DNA of 64,000 nucleotides from Marinobacter oulmenensis (lineage in GTDB: Bacteria > Pseudomonadota > Gammaproteobacteria > Pseudomonadales > Oleiphilaceae), in assembly GCF_014201735.1 (NCBI RefSeq), contig NZ_JACHFE010000010.1:1-64000 (forward strand), in the 5' to 3' direction. The notes beneath the pieces are model-generated. The model saw nothing but the letters and a program-made list of their open reading frames with translations, made no database searches and was not told the origin of the DNA. The position numbers were made by a program, and so were the translations under genes. Numbering within the stretch: the first letter of the stretch is position 1; each line of letters begins with the position of its first letter. Shown here in pieces: positions 9,397 through 17,084 of this stretch.

Positions 9397-9402
9397 TATA
9401 AT
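9397..9402 (+). promoter_or_regulatory. Isolated TATAAT in the petC-sspA gap
   Basis: A perfect -10 hexamer, but it has no recognisable -35 and lies upstream of the terminator at 9419, so a transcript from it would meet that terminator at once. Recorded as an uncertain element. A second weak box, TAGAAT at 9474-9479, is better placed to serve sspA. Confidence 0.2.
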
Positions 9403-9418
9403 CCCCTGCCGCTGATAT

Positions 9419-9448
9419 CCAGCGGGCCCTATGGGTCCGCTGGTTTTT
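9419..9448 (+). terminator. Rho-independent terminator after petABC
   Basis: CCAGCGGGCCC pairs with GGGTCCGCTGG (one G-T wobble) around a three-base loop, giving an 11-pair stem followed by TTTTT. It separates petABC from sspAB. Confidence 0.9.
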
Positions 9449-9493
9449 GCGTTTTCTGGAATGTTTCGGTTTTTAGAATCGTGAGGTAACTTT

Positions 9494-10123
9494 ATGGGCG
9501 TTGTGACCAAACGGTCATCAATGACATTTTTCTCTGATCCCACCAGTCACTACAGCCACCGGGTGCGCATTGTGCTGGCAGAGAAGGGTGTTACCGTTGA
9601 TATCGTGGATGTGGATCCGGATAACCCGCCGGCGGAGTTGGCGGATCTGAACCCGTACAACGCCCTGCCGACGCTGGTGGATCGTGATCTGGTTCTGTAT
9701 GAGCCAAACATCATGATGGAATACCTGGATGAGCGTTTTCCCCATCCGCCGCTGTTGCCGGTTTATCCGGTAGCCCGGGCCAACAGCCGACTGATGATGC
9801 ATCGGATCCAGAAAGATTGGTGCGGTCTGGTCGACCAGATTCTGGCTCAGCCCAATGCCAAGGCGTCGGAAGCGGCCCGGAAGGAATTCAAGGAAAGCCT
9901 GCTGGCCACCGCTCCGCTGTTTGGTGAGCTGCCGTTTTTCCTGTCTGAGGAATTCACCATCGTTGATTGCTGTATTGCCCCGATCCTGTGGCGTCTGCCG
10001 TCCCTGGGGATTGAGCTGGATGAAAAGCAGGCGAAGCCGATACAGAAGTACATGGAAAGCATCTTCGCCCGGGAAGGCTTCAAGGCGAGCCTCTCCGATC
10101 TGGAAGAGGACATTCGCAACTGA
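9494..10123 (+). CDS. sspA: Stringent starvation protein A
   Basis: 209 residues (E. coli SspA 212) with a glutathione-S-transferase-like fold: thioredoxin-like N-terminal domain (about 1-85, [19 protein letters not shown]) and an all-helical C-terminal domain. SspA binds RNA polymerase and alters promoter use in starvation and acid stress. The ATG at 9494 has GAGGT upstream. It is followed by sspB after 38 bases, the usual two-gene operon. Confidence 0.93.
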   Translation: MGVVTKRSSMTFFSDPTSHYSHRVRIVLAEKGVTVDIVDVDPDNPPAELADLNPYNALPTLVDRDLVLYEPNIMMEYLDERFPHPPLLPVYPVARANSRLMMHRIQKDWCGLVDQILAQPNAKASEAARKEFKESLLATAPLFGELPFFLSEEFTIVDCCIAPILWRLPSLGIELDEKQAKPIQKYMESIFAREGFKASLSDLEEDIRN

Positions 10124-10161
10124 CCGGTGCTTTCCCGGCAGGCGAAGTGGGAGTTTAGCCA

Positions 10162-10590
10162 GTGCCTGATATGACGATAACCATGACCTCCAGTCGGCCC
10201 TATCTGGTCCGCTCCCTGAATGAGTGGATTCTGGACAACGACTGCACTCCTTACATCGTGGTGGATGCCGGTGTCCAGGGAGTCCAGGTGCCGACGGAAC
10301 ACGTAGCCAATGGCCAGATTGTCCTGAACATCAGCCCCGGTGCGGTTCGTGGTCTGGTCATCGGCAATGGTGCGCTGGAATTCAGTGCCCGTTTCGGCGG
10401 TGTTCCCATGCAGGTGTTTATTCCGCTTCAGGCCGTCATTGCTATTTACGCCAAGGAGAATGGTGAGGGCATGGTATTCGGCAGTGAGCCGGGTTCGCCG
10501 GATCCGGAGGGACCGGGAGAAGGGCCGGATGATACCGATGGGCCAGAAGAAAGACCCAGCGGTCGACCCACACTCAAAGTGGTCAAGTAA
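10162..10590 (+). CDS. sspB: ClpXP protease specificity-enhancing factor
   Basis: SspB delivers ssrA-tagged proteins and other substrates to the ClpXP protease. The protein has up to 142 residues: an N-terminal substrate-binding domain (RPYLVRSLNEWILDND, then GQIVLNISPGAV), an acidic flexible linker rich in Asp, Glu, Gly and Pro, and the ClpX-docking tail GRPTLKVVK, close to GRPALRVVK in E. coli. The GTG at 10162 has GTGGGAG eight bases upstream and is preferred over the ATG at 10171, which is too far from the ribosome site. Confidence 0.93.
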   Translation: MPDMTITMTSSRPYLVRSLNEWILDNDCTPYIVVDAGVQGVQVPTEHVANGQIVLNISPGAVRGLVIGNGALEFSARFGGVPMQVFIPLQAVIAIYAKENGEGMVFGSEPGSPDPEGPGEGPDDTDGPEERPSGRPTLKVVK

Positions 10591-10591
10591 C

Positions 10592-10620
10592 AAAAAAGCC
10601 GGGAATTCCCGGCTTTTTTT
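10592..10620. terminator. Bidirectional terminator between sspB and diaA
   Basis: AAAAAAGCCGGGAA followed by TTCCCGGCTTTTTT is a perfect 28-base palindrome with A and T tracts on both sides. It lies between the convergent genes sspB (+) and diaA (-) and should end transcription from both directions. Confidence 0.93.
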
Positions 10621-10645
10621 GTATCTGAACGGCTGGTGGTATTGA

Positions 10646-11236
10646 TCAGCCGCCGAAGAGCTTGTGGTCGATGAGGTCACAGATGGCGTTCAGGATCAGT
10701 AGTAGTATCGGTGTGGCCTCGTTGGGTGGCAGATCATTAAGCGCGAGCTCATGGTCATCCGGGTGCATCAGTGAGGTTATGTCGGATTTGGCCCGGGCAC
10801 TGAGCACCACAATCATCATTTCCCGGTCATGGGCAGCTTGTATGGCCTGGATCAGGTTTGCCTTGTGGCCATCGTCCACCACAACAAGAAGCAGGTCGCC
10901 CGGCTTGCCAATAGCCCGTACCTGGCGGGAGAAGGTGTCGTTGAACCGGTTGTCCCGGCAGATGGCGGAGTAGGTGGTGGCATCCGCACCCAGGTTGATG
11001 GCCGGCAGGGCGGGACGCTCCTGGTCAAAGCGGGACAGTAGGGCGGTGCAGAAGTACTGAGCCAGCACATTGGCGTTGCCATTGGCGCAGGTGATGATTT
11101 TTCCATCCTGGAGCAGGGTGGCGACACAGGCATCGGCGGCCTTTTCGATGGCCGGGCTAACCGTGCTGGCGGCCTCGGCTGTATGCTCCATATGGCTGGC
11201 AAACCATTGACTGATTTTCTGTCCGGTGTCGGTCAT
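10646..11236 (-). CDS. diaA: DiaA-like SIS-domain protein
   Basis: 196 residues, the same length as E. coli DiaA, a tetrameric DnaA-binding protein that promotes timely replication initiation. Segments SRFDQERPALPAI and QVRAIGKPGDLLL and the end CDLIDHKLF match DiaA better than the sugar isomerase GmhA. The SIS phosphate-binding loops are altered: the usual STSGNS-type loop reads VVDDGHKAN and the first loop CANGNANV, so sugar-phosphate catalysis is unlikely. It is the last gene of lpoA-yraN-diaA, nine bases after yraN. In E. coli dolP (yraP) follows; here sspB converges instead. Confidence 0.8.
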   Translation of the reverse strand: MTDTGQKISQWFASHMEHTAEAASTVSPAIEKAADACVATLLQDGKIITCANGNANVLAQYFCTALLSRFDQERPALPAINLGADATTYSAICRDNRFNDTFSRQVRAIGKPGDLLLVVVDDGHKANLIQAIQAAHDREMMIVVLSARAKSDITSLMHPDDHELALNDLPPNEATPILLLILNAICDLIDHKLFGG

Positions 11237-11245
11237 GTCGTTGAA

Positions 11246-11611
11246 TCAACTCGCTTGTATCGCGTTCTTTATCCAGTGTACCTGGTAGCGGCTGCGACGG
11301 CCTGGGCTGATGCCGACCACGTCAATACGGCTCAGGACGTTCCAGAGGCCGTTGCGGTGCAGATAATAGGCGGCGGCCCGCAGCAGACTCTTTTGTTTTT
11401 TCCATGAAATCGAACTGACTGGATCTACGAGTGCCTCCTGCTTGCGGTAGCGCACTTCAAAGAAGACCAGTACGTCGCCATCCATGCCGATCAGGTCAAT
11501 CTCGCCGCCCCGGCTGAACACGTTGTGTTCCAGTATCCGAACGCCTTTTCGGGCCAGGTAGCGCGCAGCCACACCCTCGTAATGGTTTCCAATCTCTTTT
11601 CTGCCTTCCAT
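11246..11611 (-). CDS. yraN: UPF0102 family protein YraN (nuclease fold)
   Basis: 121 residues of the YraN/UPF0102 family, which has a restriction-endonuclease-like fold. The core GGEIDLIGMDGDVLVFFEVRYR holds the family's conserved Glu, Asp and ExxYR residues. Function is not firmly established in bacteria. It lies 17 bases downstream of lpoA in the conserved lpoA-yraN-diaA operon. Confidence 0.92.
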   Translation of the reverse strand: MEGRKEIGNHYEGVAARYLARKGVRILEHNVFSRGGEIDLIGMDGDVLVFFEVRYRKQEALVDPVSSISWKKQKSLLRAAAYYLHRNGLWNVLSRIDVVGISPGRRSRYQVHWIKNAIQAS

Positions 11612-11628
11612 GGCACTCCTGATGTCTC

Positions 11629-13488
11629 TTACTGAGTTTGGGTTTCGGTTTCCCGCTGTTCCTCCGCCGGCAATTCTGAACTGAGCAACTCGGGAACGCC
11701 GCCTTTTATCCTGGCCCAGAGTTGCTGGCGATGGATGGCGCCCTCGGGGGTCATGGTGAGGACGCCGGTCATGCCGTCAATGGAGGCATCGTCGATGCGT
11801 TGCAGCAGTACCAGGCGCTTGCTGAGCTGCCAGGCGTCAGCCCCCATGGCAAACAGTCGGCCAAGCTGGCCGTTTACTTTTCCGGGAAGGTGCTGGCTGG
11901 CTGCCGAGCGAAGCGGGAGCTCGGGTTCAAGTACCCATGGGATGTCAGTGAAAGTGATCCGGTTCAGGTCCCGGTCGCGGGTCGGGTTGGGGCTGCCCTC
12001 ATAGATGATGGAGGGTGAATAAACCGGTAGGTCGCCGCCATAGTAAAACGCAAACAGAGGTTTGAACTGGCGGGCAATGGTTGGGGACGCCACCAGTACG
12101 ATGCTCTGGGCATCCTGACGACGGCGCGGTTCGAATTCCACATTCATGCCGATGGTCCGTTCGACCCCAATGGCACGATCCCGGGACCGGGTAATGCCCA
12201 GCAGATCGGCCGTCACGGTGCGGAGGTTGTCCTCCCCCGAAAAGCGTTGAACATCCAGTAGCCGCAGTTGACGTTCGTTTGCTCGCGTTTGAAGGGCCTT
12301 CAATACCCGGTCGCCCCAGCCGCCCTCCGGGATCAGTACCAGAAGGTTCCGCAATTGCTTCTGTGCCAGCCGGTCAGCAATTTGCCTGGCTTCGTCTTCT
12401 GCCGAAAGGCCGTACTGATAGAGCCCGCTGGGCGGCTCCTTGTCCTCCGGGAGATAGTTCAGGCCAAGGACGGGAACGGGCAGGGTGTTCATCGCTGACA
12501 GTCCGGCCAGTGCTTCCTTTTCCAGAGGGCCAACAATCAGGTCAGTGCGGGTGTTGACCAGTTCCCGATAATGTTCCGCAAATGAAGCGTCGGAGGTGTC
12601 CAGAACGCGGATGTCGGTTTCCTCGCGGTCGACGGTTTCATCGCTGTAATAGGCTGCCAGGAAACCGTCCCGTATGGCCTTGCCGGCCGCGGACAGAGGG
12701 CCCTGGAATGGCAGTGCAAGGACAATGTGTTCTGGTCGGGACGTGGCGAGGTCAGCCAGTAGTGCCAGCTCGGTGGGCGGCACCTGGGCTGCCGGATGGC
12801 TGGGCCACTGATTCTGCCAGCGCCGGACGATACGCCCGCGGTCATCCAGACTGGTATCGGGAGCCTGCAGGTCTGATGCGAGTTTTAGCCAGCCTTCGGT
12901 TTCAAAGCCGATGGCCTGGTCGGCGGTCTGCTCGATGTCTGAGCGGCCGGCGCTTTTCAGGTATTGCCAGATCTGGTCATGCAGTGCCTGCGGCGCGATA
13001 CCGCCATCGGTCTGGCCGAGCAGGATCAGGGTCGAGGCGGCGGCAACCGGTTCGCCAGCAAGTGCTTGGGTGTTTGCCTGCAGCCTGGCCGCTTTTGCCA
13101 GCAGGTTGTCCGGGTAGCGAAGAAAGTCATCCGCCGCCGCGTCGGCGGTCAGGGTCCGGGCCCAGTCCGCATCCTCCAGTTCGATGGCACTGGCCATCGC
13201 GAGCAGGCGCCGCTGATTTTCCAGGGGCTGGGGCAAGTTATCCAGTTGACTGCTGCGGAGCAGGGTTCGGGCTCCCTGGTGGTTGCCCCGGTCCTGGAAC
13301 TCGCTGGCCATCCGTAGCAGAAAACGCTGGGCATTTGCCGGTTCGCTCTCGTCCTGTGCCAGTGCAAGGGCCTGCTCAGGCGTCTGGGCAACGTGTTGGT
13401 TCAGGTCGATGCCCGCGCAACCGCCCAGAAGCAGGACAATCAGGGTCACAATGGCCGGTTTGGGCAGGATGCTGCTTGATTTTGTCAT
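11629..13488 (-). CDS. lpoA: Penicillin-binding protein activator LpoA
   Basis: 619-residue outer-membrane lipoprotein that reaches through the peptidoglycan to activate PBP1a. The signal peptide ends in the lipobox LGGC, with the lipidated cysteine near residue 24. An N-terminal helical TPR-like domain is followed by a C-terminal domain with a periplasmic-binding-protein fold (from about 250, starting HIVLALPFQGPLSAAGKAI). Length is a little below E. coli LpoA (678). It is divergent from rsmI, as yraL/yraM are in E. coli. Confidence 0.92.
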   Translation of the reverse strand: MTKSSSILPKPAIVTLIVLLLGGCAGIDLNQHVAQTPEQALALAQDESEPANAQRFLLRMASEFQDRGNHQGARTLLRSSQLDNLPQPLENQRRLLAMASAIELEDADWARTLTADAAADDFLRYPDNLLAKAARLQANTQALAGEPVAAASTLILLGQTDGGIAPQALHDQIWQYLKSAGRSDIEQTADQAIGFETEGWLKLASDLQAPDTSLDDRGRIVRRWQNQWPSHPAAQVPPTELALLADLATSRPEHIVLALPFQGPLSAAGKAIRDGFLAAYYSDETVDREETDIRVLDTSDASFAEHYRELVNTRTDLIVGPLEKEALAGLSAMNTLPVPVLGLNYLPEDKEPPSGLYQYGLSAEDEARQIADRLAQKQLRNLLVLIPEGGWGDRVLKALQTRANERQLRLLDVQRFSGEDNLRTVTADLLGITRSRDRAIGVERTIGMNVEFEPRRRQDAQSIVLVASPTIARQFKPLFAFYYGGDLPVYSPSIIYEGSPNPTRDRDLNRITFTDIPWVLEPELPLRSAASQHLPGKVNGQLGRLFAMGADAWQLSKRLVLLQRIDDASIDGMTGVLTMTPEGAIHRQQLWARIKGGVPELLSSELPAEEQRETETQTQ

Positions 13489-13535
13489 GGCAGGCTCTTT
13501 GTCTCCGGATGATTGGGCTTGTGGTGCCAGGCATT

Positions 13536-13555
13536 AGCTGGCAAGTTTACCAGCT
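13536..13555. other. Short inverted repeat in the lpoA-rsmI divergent gap
   Basis: AGCTGG and CCAGCT flank an eight-base spacer. The 145-base gap between the divergent genes must hold both promoters, but no convincing -35/-10 pair is visible. The repeat could be an operator or chance. Confidence 0.25.
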
Positions 13556-13633
13556 CCCGGCCCGATTCACATGACGCGGATGTCACAGCCAGTGTCTCGT
13601 GTCCCGTTTACCATCTGATTCCCGAGGCAGATC

Positions 13634-14512
13634 ATGTCGGAGCAGCAATTATCCGGTTCTTCCGGTGGCGTTCTTTATATTGTCGCCACGCCCATTGGCA
13701 ATCTGGGTGACCTTTCCGAAAGGGCCGGCCAGGTCCTGACCCGTGCAGATCGGGTGGCAGCCGAGGATACCCGGCACACCGGCAAGCTGCTCCAGCATCT
13801 GGGCATCAGCAAGCCGATGATCGCCCTGCATGATCACAACGAGCGGGACCGGTTTGTCCGGGTCATTGACGCGCTGCTCGCTGGCGAGGACGTTGCGCTG
13901 GTTTCAGATGCGGGTACACCCCTGATCTCCGATCCGGGCTATGTGCTCGTGCGGGAGGCGCGTGCTGCCGGTCTGCGTGTCTGTCCGGTGCCTGGCGCCT
14001 GTGCCCTGGTGGCGGGGCTGTCGGCCGCTGGTCTGCCGACCGATCGGTTCCTGTTTGCCGGGTTTCTGCCAGCCAAGCGGTCGGGACGCAAGGCTGCGCT
14101 GGAGGAATTTCGCGACCTGACGGCAACGCTGGTGCTGTACGAGTCCCCACATCGCATCCTGGATCTGTTGGCTGATCTGGTCGATGTTTTTGGACGGGAG
14201 CGTGAGTGCGTGCTTGGCCGCGAACTCACCAAGACCTTCGAAACATTTTATAGTGGGTCAGTCGCATCGGTGCTGGAAGACCTGAAGGCAGACCCCAATG
14301 GTGCCCGTGGCGAGTTTGTGGTGATGGTGCATGGTGCTGACCCGGTTGATCGGGAAGGTGCTGCAACACTGGACTCTGATCGCCTGCTGTCGCTTCTGAT
14401 TCGCGAATTGCCAGTGAAAAAGGCCGCGCGGATTGTGGCTGAGGTCAGTGGTCTGGGCAAAAACGAGCTGTACCAGCGGGCGCTGGCAATCAAGGACGCG
14501 GGCGGGAATTAA
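13634..14512 (+). CDS. rsmI: 16S rRNA 2'-O-ribose C1402 methyltransferase
   Basis: 292 residues (E. coli RsmI 286). Tetrapyrrole-methylase-fold SAM enzyme; the opening YIVATPIGNLGD and DTRHTGKLL are hallmarks of the family, as are SDAGTPLISDPGY and PGACA. RsmI methylates the 2'-OH of C1402 in the decoding centre; the same nucleotide is N4-methylated by RsmH, also encoded in this window. Confidence 0.96.
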   Translation: MSEQQLSGSSGGVLYIVATPIGNLGDLSERAGQVLTRADRVAAEDTRHTGKLLQHLGISKPMIALHDHNERDRFVRVIDALLAGEDVALVSDAGTPLISDPGYVLVREARAAGLRVCPVPGACALVAGLSAAGLPTDRFLFAGFLPAKRSGRKAALEEFRDLTATLVLYESPHRILDLLADLVDVFGRERECVLGRELTKTFETFYSGSVASVLEDLKADPNGARGEFVVMVHGADPVDREGAATLDSDRLLSLLIRELPVKKAARIVAEVSGLGKNELYQRALAIKDAGGN

Positions 14513-14534
14513 AGAATGGCCGGTCACGCCGGGC

Positions 14535-14563
14535 TTGCATGGTGGCACCGGCCAGAGTATTGT
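14535..14563 (+). promoter_or_regulatory. Sigma70 promoter of rnpB
   Basis: TTGCAT (14535-14540) and TATTGT (14558-14563) are 17 bases apart. The predicted start near 14569-14571 coincides with the 5' strand of RNase P helix P1, which supports both calls. Confidence 0.7.
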
Positions 14564-14568
14564 CCCGA

Positions 14569-14924
<356 letters not shown>

Positions 14925-14932
14925 CTTCCAAT

Positions 14933-14961
14933 GACCGTCTATTCTCTTCGGGCGGTTTTTA
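14933..14961 (+). terminator. Terminator after rnpB
   Basis: ACCGTC and GGCGGT pair (one T-G wobble) around an 11-base loop, followed by TTTTTA. A second small hairpin, AGACTC/GAGTCT at 14984-15003 followed by TTTT, lies just beyond and may act as a backup. Confidence 0.75.
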
Positions 14962-15122
14962 TATCCAAAAATTCTTGCATTCTAGACTCTGTCTTTAGAG
15001 TCTTTTGCAGGTAATTGTTTTTTCTCCCATTCTTTGTGAGGTTTTGCGCCTCCACTCGATCTCCCTTCTCTAAGTTGTTGTCCTGGAAAGAAGTTTTTCT
15101 CGTGTGACGCTGTCAGCGTCGC

Positions 15123-15151
15123 TTGCATTGTGATTTGCGTGTTTCTATAGT
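15123..15151 (+). promoter_or_regulatory. Pmra promoter of the dcw cluster
   Basis: TTGCAT (15123-15128) and TATAGT (15146-15151) are separated by 17 bases. The predicted start near 15158 falls at the first MraZ repeat. About 60 bases of leader precede mraZ. Confidence 0.7.
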
Positions 15152-15158
15152 GTGCACA

Positions 15159-15198
15159 AGTGGGAAAAAGTGGTTTCTAGTGGTTAATAGTGGAATTT
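15159..15198 (+). promoter_or_regulatory. MraZ operator: four AGTGG repeats with 10-base period
   Basis: AGTGG occurs at 15159, 15169, 15179 and 15189, each followed by an A/T-rich pentamer. MraZ is known to bind tandem TGGGN-type repeats with 10-base spacing upstream of its own gene. The position at and just after the predicted transcription start fits autorepression of the dcw operon. Confidence 0.75.
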
Positions 15199-15219
15199 TC
15201 AGCCTTGGACACGGCATAA

Positions 15220-15672
15220 ATGAGCAACTTTCTTGGCAGTCATGCCATCAATATGGACGCAAAGGGTCGCCTCGCGATCCCCGCAAAGGTGCGAGAGGAA
15301 CTCGCACAGCTTTGTGGTGGCCGTATTGTTCTGACAGCCAATGCTGATGAAGAGCGCTGTCTGCTGTTGTACCCCGAGCCGGAGTGGGAAGAGCTTCGGC
15401 CGAAAATTGAAGCTCTGCCCAACATGAATAAAGCCGCCAGACGGTTGCAGCGTCTGTTGCTGGGGAATGCGGCACAGATGGAGCTGGATTCGGCTGGCCG
15501 TATTCTGGTGCCGCCGACATTGCGTGCCCACGCCCAGTTGGAGAAAAAGCTGATGCTGATCGGTCTGGGCAAAAAGCTTGAGCTCTGGAGTGAAGAGCGC
15601 TGGCTGGCATGGCTGGATGAGTCCTCGGATGACGAGGACATGCCGCCGGAAATGGAGGCCCTGTCGCTATGA
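15220..15672 (+). CDS. mraZ: Transcriptional regulator MraZ
   Basis: 150 residues (E. coli MraZ 152) with two AbrB-like SpoVT domains; each carries the family's DxxGR motif, here [15 protein letters not shown] near the start and [14 protein letters not shown] near residues 88-101. MraZ forms a ring-shaped oligomer and represses the dcw operon. First gene of the cluster. The ribosome site is poor. The stop overlaps the rsmH start (ATGAG). Confidence 0.96.
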   Translation: MSNFLGSHAINMDAKGRLAIPAKVREELAQLCGGRIVLTANADEERCLLLYPEPEWEELRPKIEALPNMNKAARRLQRLLLGNAAQMELDSAGRILVPPTLRAHAQLEKKLMLIGLGKKLELWSEERWLAWLDESSDDEDMPPEMEALSL

Positions 15673-16628
15673 GCGCGGCCGACAACGACCGGGAGCCGAA
15701 GCCTTTTGGTCATCGCTCGGTACTCCTGGATCTGGCTGTGGATTACCTCGTTACTGATCCGGCAGGGCGGTATGTGGATGCCACCTTCGGTCGGGGCGGT
15801 CACAGCCGGCTCATTCTGGAGCGTCTGGGCGCAGATGGACGGCTTATGGCCATTGATAAGGATCCTGAAGCCATTCGTGAAGCCCGTTCGATGGCATCGT
15901 CCGATGAGCGGTTCGTCTGGTTTCACGGGTCGTTTGCGGAACTCGGTGATGCTCTGGACGAGAAACAGTGGCCTGGGGTCGAGGGTGTGTTGATGGATCT
16001 GGGCGTCTCCTCCCCGCAGCTTGATGACGCTGCCAGGGGCTTTTCGTTTATGCGTGATGGTCCCCTGGACATGCGCATGAACCCGGAGCAGGAGCCCAGT
16101 GCCGCACGCTGGCTGGCGGAAGCCGACGAACAGGACATTGCGGGTGTGATCTGGCGATACGGTGAGGAGCGGTTCTCCCGGCGAATCGCCCGGCGGATTG
16201 TTGAGCGCCGGCAGGAGGAGCCGCTGGAAACCACCCGGCAGTTATCGGAACTGGTGGCCGAGGCTGTTCCGAAAAAAGAGAAACACAAGCATCCGGCGAC
16301 CCGGACATTTCAGGCTATCCGGATATTCATCAACCGGGAGCTTGAGGATCTGGAGGTCGGTTTGAAAGCCGCGGTGGATCGTCTGGCGCCCGGTGGCCGG
16401 CTTGTGGTAATCAGTTTCCATTCCCTTGAAGACAGGCTGGTCAAGCGCTTCATGAGGGATCTGGCCCGTGGGCCGAAAATTCCCAAGGGCATCCCGGTGA
16501 CGGCCGATCAGGAAGCTTCCGGGTACCGGCTTGTCAGCAAGGCGCTGAAAGCCGATGAACACGAAATTCAGGAAAATGTCAGGGCCCGCAGTGCAGTCAT
16601 GCGGGTGCTGGAACGAACAGTCAACTAA
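15669..16628 (+). CDS. rsmH: 16S rRNA (cytosine-1402-N4)-methyltransferase
   Basis: 319 residues (E. coli RsmH/MraW 313). The SAM-binding start is visible in [13 protein letters not shown], followed by [13 protein letters not shown] and [14 protein letters not shown], which are strongly conserved. The C-terminal motif [15 protein letters not shown] is present. It methylates N4 of C1402, partnering RsmI. It overlaps mraZ by four bases. Confidence 0.97.
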   Translation: MSAADNDREPKPFGHRSVLLDLAVDYLVTDPAGRYVDATFGRGGHSRLILERLGADGRLMAIDKDPEAIREARSMASSDERFVWFHGSFAELGDALDEKQWPGVEGVLMDLGVSSPQLDDAARGFSFMRDGPLDMRMNPEQEPSAARWLAEADEQDIAGVIWRYGEERFSRRIARRIVERRQEEPLETTRQLSELVAEAVPKKEKHKHPATRTFQAIRIFINRELEDLEVGLKAAVDRLAPGGRLVVISFHSLEDRLVKRFMRDLARGPKIPKGIPVTADQEASGYRLVSKALKADEHEIQENVRARSAVMRVLERTVN

Positions 16629-16651
16629 CGGATCGCGGGGAGTGCGACGCC

Positions 16652-17059
16652 ATGGGCGCGGTAGCCATTGAACAACCGGTCAGGACCGGCCGGATAAACA
16701 AGCAGCGCGTAAGAGACGGTGTTGCCACGGCTGTGCGCCTGTCCAGGCAGGTGTTTGCGGCCCTGCGCGAGCCAAAGGTGCTGGTCACTCTGGCTCTGGT
16801 CCTGGTGCTGGCCGCATCCGCCATCGGTGTTGTCGCCAGCGCCCACCAGAACCGGGATCTGTTCAACAGCCTGACAGCGCTGCAGGAGCAGAGGGACGCC
16901 TATCAGCGTGAATGGAGTCAGTTGTTGCTGGAACAGAGCGCACTGAGTGCGCACGGGCGGGTGGAAAAGCTGGCAGCCGAACGCTTCGGCATGGTTGTGC
17001 CGGGACGCGAGGATATCGTGCTGGTGCCCCTGATGTCGCCGACGGCGGCAGGACAATAA
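16652..17059 (+). CDS. ftsL: Cell division protein FtsL
   Basis: 135 residues: a basic cytoplasmic N-terminus (about 1-45), one membrane helix (about 46-66, LVTLALVLVLAASAIGVVAS), and a periplasmic leucine-zipper-like coiled coil ending near residue 120. FtsL forms the FtsQLB complex and activates FtsWI septal synthesis. The ATG at 16652 follows CGGGGAG at good spacing. Position between rsmH and ftsI is diagnostic, since FtsL sequence is poorly conserved. Confidence 0.93.
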   Translation: MGAVAIEQPVRTGRINKQRVRDGVATAVRLSRQVFAALREPKVLVTLALVLVLAASAIGVVASAHQNRDLFNSLTALQEQRDAYQREWSQLLLEQSALSAHGRVEKLAAERFGMVVPGREDIVLVPLMSPTAAGQ

Positions 17060-17084
17060 CGACAACCGACGCTCAGGGTGATCG

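Noticed and set aside
15159..15198. Short phased repeats considered as a CRISPR remnant
   Set aside because: Units are only 10 bases with no spacers; position and sequence fit a MraZ operator.
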